From assembly GCA_035653295.1 (NCBI GenBank), contig DASRCB010000180.1, forward strand, positions 1-28,653: a stretch of DNA of 28,653 nt. Direction: 5' to 3'. This document shows, piece by piece, positions 22,533 through 28,653 of the stretch (positions are counted from its first letter, which is position 1; each line of letters starts with the position of its first letter). The notes below the pieces were generated by a model. That model ran no database searches. It was given only the letters and a program-made list of their open reading frames with translations, and was not told the origin of the DNA. Both the position numbers and the translations under genes were made by a program. The DNA comes from DASRCB01 sp035653295 (lineage in GTDB: Bacteria > Acidobacteriota > Terriglobia > Bryobacterales > Bryobacteraceae).

Positions 22533-23702
22533 CTATTTCAGAAACATTCCCAGCCGCGCCATGGCCTGTTCCAGAATCGGCCGCTCCGCCGCATAGCAAA
22601 TTCGCACCGACCCCTCCCCGCCGTTGCCGAACGCCACCCCCGGCGCCAGCCCGACCTGCGTCTCCATCAGCAGGCGCTTGCAGAACGCGAACGAATCCGC
22701 CGCCGCGGCGACCTTCGGAAAGAGGTAGAAAGCGCCGTCCGGCTTCGGCACGGTCACGCCCGGCATCTTCTTCAGCGCGGCAAGGCAGAAATCGCGGTTT
22801 TCGCGCAGCTTGACCAGCATCTCGCAGAGCGTGTTCTCGCCCCACAGCAGCACCGTCTCGGCGGCCTTCTGGACGAAGCTGGGCGCGTGCGACACCACGA
22901 ACTCGTTCAGCCGCGTCGCGCGATCCACGAGATCCCTCCGGCCAACGAGCCAGCCCAGACGCCACCCGGTCATGCACCACGCCTTCGAGAACGACTGCAC
23001 CACGATCACAGCGTCGTCCCGCGTGGCCAGCCTGAGGATCGACGGCGCAGGACTCAGGACTTTCGGCCCGGTGAAGTTCAGCCGCTCATAGACTTCATCC
23101 GCGATCAGCCACAGCTCATGGCGGCGCGCGAAATCGAGCAATTTCTGCTGCTCTTCAACCGACGCCACCCATCCGAGCGGGTTCGACGGCGAAGTATACA
23201 GCAACATGCGCGTGCGCGGCGTGACCGCTGCTTCGAGCGCATCGAAGTCGATGCCGTAGCGATCTCCCACCAGCGGATGCGCCACTTCGATCGGCCGGGC
23301 ATTCGCCATTTGCACATTAGCCGCTCCGTTCGGCCACGCCGGCGTCAGGACCAGCGCCTCATCACCGGGATTGAGCACGCATCGAATGGCCAGGTTCAGC
23401 GCCTGCACGCCGGAAGCCGTTATAACCATCTCGGCAGCCGGGTCCAGTTCCACGCCGTGCTGCTCCTGGTAATAGCGCGCGAGGCCACGCCGCAGCGTCG
23501 GCATGCCTGCATTCTCGGTGTAAAACGTGAACCCGTCGGCCATGGCCTTCTGCGCCGCGCGTTTGATGTAGTCCGGCGTGGGCACGCTCGATTCGCCGAA
23601 GTAGAGTTTCAGGACGCCATCCATTCCCATGGCGATCTCCGCCAGTTCGCGAATGCGCGAATGAGGCACGGAAAGGGCGGAATCGGCAACTCGGGCTGGC
23701 AT
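22533..23702 (-). CDS. Class I/II PLP-dependent aminotransferase
   Basis: A 389-aa fold-type I aminotransferase of the aspartate/aromatic group; cytoplasmic. Landmarks: FYTENAGMPTLRRGLA (substrate and PLP region), SPSNPLG with N174, LIADEVYE with D202 and Y205, SFSKAWCMTGWRLGW with the Schiff-base lysine K240 and R248, and the carboxylate-binding Arg in GSVRICYA near residue 373. Length is normal. The Shine-Dalgarno at 23702 is weak. It is divergent from the JmjC/cupin-like gene (114 bp). The amino-acid substrate cannot be named from sequence. Confidence 0.9.
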   Translation of the reverse strand: MPARVADSALSVPHSRIRELAEIAMGMDGVLKLYFGESSVPTPDYIKRAAQKAMADGFTFYTENAGMPTLRRGLARYYQEQHGVELDPAAEMVITASGVQALNLAIRCVLNPGDEALVLTPAWPNGAANVQMANARPIEVAHPLVGDRYGIDFDALEAAVTPRTRMLLYTSPSNPLGWVASVEEQQKLLDFARRHELWLIADEVYERLNFTGPKVLSPAPSILRLATRDDAVIVVQSFSKAWCMTGWRLGWLVGRRDLVDRATRLNEFVVSHAPSFVQKAAETVLLWGENTLCEMLVKLRENRDFCLAALKKMPGVTVPKPDGAFYLFPKVAAAADSFAFCKRLLMETQVGLAPGVAFGNGGEGSVRICYAAERPILEQAMARLGMFLK

Positions 23703-23816
23703 ATATGATCAGGATATCCGCCCTGGTACTTCGGTCCTGATGCGGTCCGGTCCCGCCGTTTATATCGCCCGCGGCGCCCCTGAGCCTACACTCGTTGGGA
23801 CAGGAGTGTCCTTTTC

Positions 23817-24740
23817 ATGACAGCGGCTGTTGCAGAACGCGCCCCCGTGCGCCAGCGTCATATCGATTTCCAAACACACGAGGTTCGCGCCAGCCTGAAC
23901 CGGCGCTCCTTCGCCGTAAGCCATCAGCTTGCGACCCATCCGCTGTTCGCGCTGCCCCGCCTGATCCGGCTGGCGCAGTCCACCGCGGAGCATCGGCCCG
24001 ACTGCCTGCATTTCGAAGCCGGCCGCAAGGACGTGGCCCAGGGTTTCGATCAGACGCCCACGATTCACTGGCCCGTGGACGACACGATTCGCCGCATGGA
24101 GAACGCCGGCGCATGGATCGTGGTGCGCCACGCCGATCGCGAGCCTGATTACGCGCAGCTTCTGGAAGAGTGCATCGGGGAACTGCTGGAGCATGCCGAA
24201 CCCGGACTGCGGTGCAACATCGCCGGCCGCGAGGTAACCGTTTTTATCACCTCCCCAGGGTTCCTTACGCCGTACCACATCGATCGCGAGTGCAATTTTC
24301 TGCTCCAGATCCGCGGCGAGAAGACGATTCACGTATTCAACGGCAACGACCGCGAAGTGGTGACGCAGCCCGAGTTGGAGCGCCTGTGGACCGGCGATTA
24401 CAGCGCTGGGGTGTACAAGCCGCAGTTCCAGGACCGCTCCTATGCATTCCTGCTCCAGCCCGGCAACGGAATCCACATTCCCGTGCACCATCCGCACTGG
24501 CTCCAGAACAGCGACAACGTATCCGTGAGCCTGAGCGTCAACTTCCTGTTCAAAGATTCGATTGCGGGAAATCTCTATCGCACCAACCATTTCCTGCGGA
24601 AAGTCGGGATCAGTCCCCTGCCGCCGGGCCAGTCGAAATGGCGCGATGAGTTGAAGCGCAGTGTGTTCACCGCGGCGATGGGGGTGGTGAACGCGGCTCC
24701 CGAGCGGTTCAGGAAGGGCGTGAAACGTAATCTGCGGTAA
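23817..24740 (+). CDS. JmjC/cupin-8-like protein (putative Fe(II)/2-oxoglutarate oxygenase)
   Basis: A 307-aa protein whose middle part resembles JmjC/cupin_8 domains: PYHIDRECNFLLQIRGEKTI supplies H154-x-D156, and HIPVHHPHW a distal His (H224 or neighbours), the facial triad for Fe(II). LLQIRGEKTIHVFNGNDRE is the usual strand after the metal motif. The N-terminal 100 residues are helical and unassigned. No signal peptide. CAGGAGT lies upstream of the ATG. It is convergent with hpnD. Possible jobs are small-molecule or protein hydroxylation; the substrate is unknown. Confidence 0.72.
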   Translation: MTAAVAERAPVRQRHIDFQTHEVRASLNRRSFAVSHQLATHPLFALPRLIRLAQSTAEHRPDCLHFEAGRKDVAQGFDQTPTIHWPVDDTIRRMENAGAWIVVRHADREPDYAQLLEECIGELLEHAEPGLRCNIAGREVTVFITSPGFLTPYHIDRECNFLLQIRGEKTIHVFNGNDREVVTQPELERLWTGDYSAGVYKPQFQDRSYAFLLQPGNGIHIPVHHPHWLQNSDNVSVSLSVNFLFKDSIAGNLYRTNHFLRKVGISPLPPGQSKWRDELKRSVFTAAMGVVNAAPERFRKGVKRNLR

Positions 24741-24829
24741 CCTTTTTGAGATCCCCGCAGAGCCGGTCCGATCCCTGCATGCATGCGTCTGGCAGGCGGC
24801 TCAGTACCCTGGGTTGCCCGATTGGCTGA

Positions 24830-25663
24830 TTACCGATAACTCAGCGCGCGGCCCGCGATTATGAGCTTTTCCCACCACGGCAGCCGGATCCGGCGCTTCA
24901 GCACGTCGTAGTCGGAGCGTTCGATACGCTCCAGAAGGCGCGAGTAGATCTGCATCAGCGCCCACAAACTCGGGCGGCTGCGTTTCGCCACCAGGTCCAG
25001 CAGCGGACGGGCTTCCTCATAATATTGGCGCGCGCGCTGCGCCTCGAACTGCATCAGGCGCACGAAGCGCTCGTCGTGACGCAACACCGTGGGATCGACA
25101 CCGAAGCGCGCCAGGTCTTCGCGGGGCAGATACACACGCCCCTTGTCGGCGTCCTCACGGACGTCGCGAAGGATGTTCGTGAGCTGAAAGGCGATGCCGC
25201 ATTTCTCCGCCAGCACCGGCGCGCGCGGCGATTCGAAGCCGAAGATGTGAATCACCGCCAGCCCGACCGCGCTCGCCACCTGGTAGCAGTAACGATACAG
25301 GTCTTCGAAGGTCGCAAACTCGCAATGATCCAGATCGCTGCTCACGCCATCGATGATTTCGTGGAAATATTCGGAGGGTATGATGTAGCGCCGCACCGAG
25401 TCGTGAAACGCCGGCCACACCGGATGACCTGAGAAGCGGCCCTGCAGCGCATCATCCAGTTCCGCGCGCCAGCGGGCCAGCGCTCCGCGCGTAGCGCCCG
25501 CCTCATCGCTGAGATCGTCGCAGAAGCGCATGAACGCGTACATCGCGCACATGGCATCCTTCTGTTCGGCGGACAGCAGGATGAAGGAGTAGTAGAAATT
25601 CCGCGCGCGGGTGCGCGCCACGCGCCGGCAGTACGCGTACGACTGCTCGAGGCTGACCGTCAT
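24830..25663 (-). CDS. hpnD: Presqualene diphosphate synthase
   Basis: A 277-aa squalene/phytoene synthase family enzyme. In the HpnCDE route HpnD condenses two farnesyl diphosphates to presqualene diphosphate. Both Mg-binding Asp motifs are present: DDLSD at 49-53 (AFMRFCDDLSDEAG) and DVRED at 167-171 (NILRDVREDADKGRVYLP), plus the YCYQVASAVG helix. The order hpnC-hpnD and a 4-bp ATGA overlap with hpnC decide the name and the start. An in-frame reading extends much further upstream, but only the part from 25663 matches the family. hpnE does not follow; the operon ends here. Confidence 0.9.
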   Translation of the reverse strand: MTVSLEQSYAYCRRVARTRARNFYYSFILLSAEQKDAMCAMYAFMRFCDDLSDEAGATRGALARWRAELDDALQGRFSGHPVWPAFHDSVRRYIIPSEYFHEIIDGVSSDLDHCEFATFEDLYRYCYQVASAVGLAVIHIFGFESPRAPVLAEKCGIAFQLTNILRDVREDADKGRVYLPREDLARFGVDPTVLRHDERFVRLMQFEAQRARQYYEEARPLLDLVAKRSRPSLWALMQIYSRLLERIERSDYDVLKRRIRLPWWEKLIIAGRALSYR

Positions 25664-26613
25664 GCAGCGCGCGAGAACGCGATTCGTCCGATGCTGCGCA
25701 ACAGGAGCCCGACGCGCTCCGCCTTGCCGATGTACGGCCGGCGCGCGAGCACGTTGTAATCCAGAGCCTCGATCTTGTCCAGCACCCGCATGCCGCCGCG
25801 GCTGAAGAGGTCGAGATCGAAGGCCAGCCGCCGATCCACCGCGCCTACCAATGGCAGTCCTTCGATGAACAGCGCGCGCGCAACGCCCACTGCTTCCTTC
25901 ATCGCCGCCTGAAACGACGGCGTAAACCTGCGCTCGAGCAGTTCGGCTTCCGAGTAGCCGTGGCGCTCGAGGACGTCCAGCGGCAGGTAGATGCGTTCCT
26001 TGAGAAGATCGACCGTCACGTCCTGCCAGAAGTTGGCCAGCTGCAGCGCCGTGCAGGTGCAATCGGACAAGCGGTCGCGCTCGGCGTCCGCGTAACCGCA
26101 CAGCCGCAGGATCAGCCGGCCCACCGGATTCGCCGAATAGACGCAGTAGTTCAGAACGTCGTCCCAGCGGTCATAACGCGTGACGGTCTGGTCCTGCACA
26201 AAGGCCTGGATCAGATCGGCAAAAAGCTGACGCGGCAGGTTGAAACGATGCGCGGTGCGCTCGAGCGCGACGTAAACCGGATGTGTGGCGCGGCCGCTCT
26301 GATACATGCTGTCCAGCTCACGCCGCCACCATGCCAGAAGCTCCAGGCTGCGCTGCGTATCGCCCATCTCGTCGCCGAGGTCATCCGCCCAGCGGCAGAA
26401 CGCGTACACGTTATAGAAGTGCTGGTGCAAGTGTTTCGGCAGCAGCAGCGAAACGACATGGAAATTCTCGTAATGGTGGGTCGCCAGCCACCGGGTATAG
26501 GCCAGCGCTTCCGTTTCGGACCAGGAGCGCTCCATCGCCGCGGGCGACTCCACGAACTCCTTCGGGCCCAGATGCACGGGCGGCGTAACGGCCTGCGCGG
26601 TGAGCGTCGCCAT
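25660..26613 (-). CDS. hpnC: Hydroxysqualene synthase
   Basis: A 317-aa squalene/phytoene synthase family enzyme. HpnC turns presqualene diphosphate into hydroxysqualene. Asp motifs: DDLGD at 77-81 (FCRWADDLGDEMGD) and DVTVD at 198-202 (NFWQDVTVDLLKERIYLP). The HHYENFHVVSLLLPK opening is typical of HpnC. It follows the MDR dehydrogenase gene by 6 bp and overlaps hpnD by 4 bp, so the genes form one transcript. It feeds squalene for hopanoid (membrane sterol-analogue) synthesis. Confidence 0.92.
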   Translation of the reverse strand: MATLTAQAVTPPVHLGPKEFVESPAAMERSWSETEALAYTRWLATHHYENFHVVSLLLPKHLHQHFYNVYAFCRWADDLGDEMGDTQRSLELLAWWRRELDSMYQSGRATHPVYVALERTAHRFNLPRQLFADLIQAFVQDQTVTRYDRWDDVLNYCVYSANPVGRLILRLCGYADAERDRLSDCTCTALQLANFWQDVTVDLLKERIYLPLDVLERHGYSEAELLERRFTPSFQAAMKEAVGVARALFIEGLPLVGAVDRRLAFDLDLFSRGGMRVLDKIEALDYNVLARRPYIGKAERVGLLLRSIGRIAFSRAA

Positions 26614-26619
26614 CCCGTC

Positions 26620-27663
26620 CTACGGAATGATGGCCGTCTTCATGTGGCCGTTGTGCGCCATCAGGTGGCGCATCACTTCCAGCAGGTTCGCCAGCGGCTC
26701 CACGCGATTGACGAACTGCCTGGCGGTGACGTCGCCGGAGATGATGCGGTCCAGCGCCGCGCGAACAGTGGAAGGCGTGTGATGGAAGCTGGCCGTGCAG
26801 GTCAGCTCCGAGTAATGCAGAAGCTGCGTGTCGAGTGAAATGCGCGTGTCCGTGGGGCAGCCGCCGAAGAAGTTCACGCGGCCGCCGCGGCGCAGCAGCC
26901 GCACCGCGAGCTCCCACGATTCCGGCTTGCCGACGGCTTCAATGGCCACGTCGGTTCCGTGCCCGGAGGTGAGCTCGCGCACCCGCTCTACGATCGCGTC
27001 CTGGTCATCGCGCGCGGTCACCACCTCGTCGGCGCCCATGCGAATGGCATTGTCCAGCTGGCTGGGGCGCCGGCCGATGGCGATCACGCGGCATCCGTGC
27101 ACCTTCGCCATGCGCACGAACATGAGGCCAATCGGCCCGAGTCCCATAACCGTGACCGTCTCGCCGGGCCGCGCTCTGGTCTCATCCAGTCCGCGCAGCA
27201 CGCAGGCCAGCGGCTCCATGAGCGCCGCGTCCTGATACGTGACGTGCTCCGGCAGCACATAGGTGTTGCGCTCCACGATCCTCGCCGGGATGCGGATGTA
27301 CTCGGCGTACGCGCCGTTATTGAACAGCAGGTCCTCGCACAGGTTCTGCGCGCCCCGGCGGCAATAGAAACACTCCTCGCACGGCGCCGAATTGGCCGCC
27401 ACCACGCGCTCGCCGACCGCGAACTTCGTGACTCCGTCCCCGGTCGCCACAACATCCCCGGCCAGCTCGTGACCGAACAAAGCCGGCGGAACGATCATCC
27501 GCGCGTGGTACCCGCGTCGAAATACCTTCACGTCCGTGCCGCAGGTCAGCGCCGCGCGGACGCGGACCAGAATGTCGCCGGGGTCGAGCTCGGGCACGGG
27601 CACGTTCTCGATGCGCAGGTTCTCTCTTCCGTACAGCACGGCGGCAGTCATTTCATTCTTCAC
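26620..27663 (-). CDS. Zinc-dependent MDR-family alcohol/polyol dehydrogenase
   Basis: A 347-aa medium-chain dehydrogenase/reductase. Catalytic zinc ligands: the Cys in LTCGTDVKVF and the His-Glu in GHELAGDV. The structural zinc lobe CEECFYCRRGAQNLC has four Cys. The Rossmann motif is GLGPIGL. It resembles the threonine/sorbitol dehydrogenase branch. The GTG start at 27663, with GAGGTGGGG upstream, lies one base after the previous stop; an ATG at 27651 is the alternative. It is in a tight operon with another MDR gene upstream and hpnC six bases downstream. A role in isoprenoid or hopanoid side-chain metabolism is inferred from position only. Confidence 0.88.
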   Translation of the reverse strand: MKNEMTAAVLYGRENLRIENVPVPELDPGDILVRVRAALTCGTDVKVFRRGYHARMIVPPALFGHELAGDVVATGDGVTKFAVGERVVAANSAPCEECFYCRRGAQNLCEDLLFNNGAYAEYIRIPARIVERNTYVLPEHVTYQDAALMEPLACVLRGLDETRARPGETVTVMGLGPIGLMFVRMAKVHGCRVIAIGRRPSQLDNAIRMGADEVVTARDDQDAIVERVRELTSGHGTDVAIEAVGKPESWELAVRLLRRGGRVNFFGGCPTDTRISLDTQLLHYSELTCTASFHHTPSTVRAALDRIISGDVTARQFVNRVEPLANLLEVMRHLMAHNGHMKTAIIP

Positions 27664-27664
27664 G

Positions 27665-28653
27665 TCAGCCCCACCTCTGCGGCTGAATCACCACTTTCAG
27701 CGACTCCGGCTCCGGGTGCATGGCCAGATGAATGCCTTCCTGAATTCTATTCAGCGGGAATCGGTGCGTCACCAGTTCTTCCACGGGCAGATCGTAAAAC
27801 ACCAGCTCGGCGGACTCACGCTGCACGTCCACGGAGGCACTATAGCAGCCAAAAATCGTACGCTCGCCAACGCACACATCCGCGCCGGATATCTCGATCC
27901 TCTCCTGATGAGATGTCTGCGCGAACAGAAGGATGCGGCTGCCCGGCCGCGAGCAGCGCACCGCCTGATCCACTATGCCCGGCGCGCTGGCCGCCACGAT
28001 TACCGCGTCCACTCCACGGCCCCCCGTGAGCTCGAGGGCCTGCTCCCGGAAAGCGGAATCGCGCGGATCGAAAGCGCTCTCGGCCCCGAGGTGGACCGCC
28101 ATGCGCCGCCGGAAAGGCATCGTGTCGGTGGCGATGATCGTGGCTGCGGTGCGCTTCGCCAGCATGGTGAACATCAGGCCGATCGGACCCTGCCCGAGAA
28201 TCGCGACAACATCGCCGGGCCGCAGATCGAGCTGCTTCACCGCCTTGAGACACGTATTGATGGGCTCCACGAACGATGCCCGCTCGAAGCTGACGCCCTC
28301 GGGGATCTTCTCCACCCCGCGTTCCACGATCCAGTCCATCACGCGTACGAACTGGGCGAAACCGCCGCCCGCGGGCTCGAATCCCGCCGTGATTCCGACC
28401 TTCTTGTACACCGGGCACTGCGCGTACAGCTTGTGCCGGCAGTAGAAGCAGCGCAGGCACGGGATGTGATGGAACGCGATCACTCGATCGCCCGGCCTGA
28501 AGCGCGTAACGCCCTCGCCCACAGCGGCCACCACCCCCGCGGTTTCGTGGCCGAAAACGCGCGGCGGAGGCAGCAGGTCATACTCCACCTTCTTCAGGTC
28601 GGTATGGCAGACACCGCAGGCATGCACCTCGATAAGGATCTCCCCCGCGCCAA
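27665..28653 (-). CDS. Zinc-dependent MDR-family dehydrogenase (5' end outside the window)
   Basis: A partial gene: the frame continues to the right edge (GEILIEVHACGVCHTDLKK), so about 20-30 N-terminal residues are missing. Zinc ligands are present: CGVCHTDL and GHETAG for the catalytic site, CLRCFYCRHKLYAQC for the structural lobe. The Rossmann motif is GQGPIGL. It is clearly a relative, but not a close copy, of the next gene (26620-27663). It is the first visible gene of the operon MDR-MDR-hpnC-hpnD. Substrate unknown. Confidence 0.87.
   Translation of the reverse strand, partial: GAGEILIEVHACGVCHTDLKKVEYDLLPPPRVFGHETAGVVAAVGEGVTRFRPGDRVIAFHHIPCLRCFYCRHKLYAQCPVYKKVGITAGFEPAGGGFAQFVRVMDWIVERGVEKIPEGVSFERASFVEPINTCLKAVKQLDLRPGDVVAILGQGPIGLMFTMLAKRTAATIIATDTMPFRRRMAVHLGAESAFDPRDSAFREQALELTGGRGVDAVIVAASAPGIVDQAVRCSRPGSRILLFAQTSHQERIEISGADVCVGERTIFGCYSASVDVQRESAELVFYDLPVEELVTHRFPLNRIQEGIHLAMHPEPESLKVVIQPQRWG

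Overview
The window is high-GC bacterial chromosome. The gene content points to a soil Acidobacteriota of the Solibacter/Bryobacter kind: a TonB-dependent receptor with an N-terminal carboxypeptidase-regulatory-like domain, several Tat-exported sugar isomerase and Gfo/Idh/MocA proteins, a glucuronoyl esterase, hopanoid (squalene) synthases, an FG-GAP/VCBS repeat protein, and UpxY/RfaH-like NusG paralogues. This assignment is inferred from families; there is no rRNA marker. No rRNA, tRNA, CRISPR array, transposase or prophage was seen.

Region 1 (1-4651) is regulatory. Two NusG-like antiterminator paralogues lie on the minus strand, the second in a 4-bp overlapping operon with a ribbon-helix-helix protein. 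Both point left, towards genes outside the window. The surrounding non-coding DNA holds five look-alike minus-strand promoters (TTGnnn, 17/18 bp, CATACT). A leader element is shared by the two antiterminator transcripts. An 11/12-bp-period direct repeat, (A/G)CTGAAC, occurs at three places, one of them a triple copy just upstream of an OmpR/PhoB-type winged-helix-TPR regulator (3302-4651). This is the most interesting part of the window.

Region 2 (4652-16614) holds yceI, a GT39/ArnT-like membrane glycosyltransferase, a TonB receptor probably co-transcribed with a small Cys-rich exported protein, nadE, a CE15 glucuronoyl esterase divergent from a secreted SGNH esterase, and a membrane proton pyrophosphatase with an unusual N-terminal extension.

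Region 3 (16615-24829) holds a Tat-exported TIM-barrel isomerase-like protein followed by the decayed remnant of a second one, a GT4 glycosyltransferase, a Tat-exported Gfo/Idh/MocA protein, a hairpin-rich intergenic repeat, an exported FG-GAP protein, a class I/II aminotransferase and a JmjC/cupin-8-like protein.

Region 4 (24830-28653) is a tight minus-strand operon: a zinc MDR dehydrogenase (cut by the right edge), a second MDR dehydrogenase, hpnC and hpnD. HpnD and HpnC convert farnesyl diphosphate through presqualene diphosphate to hydroxysqualene. hpnE, the usual next gene, is not next to them.
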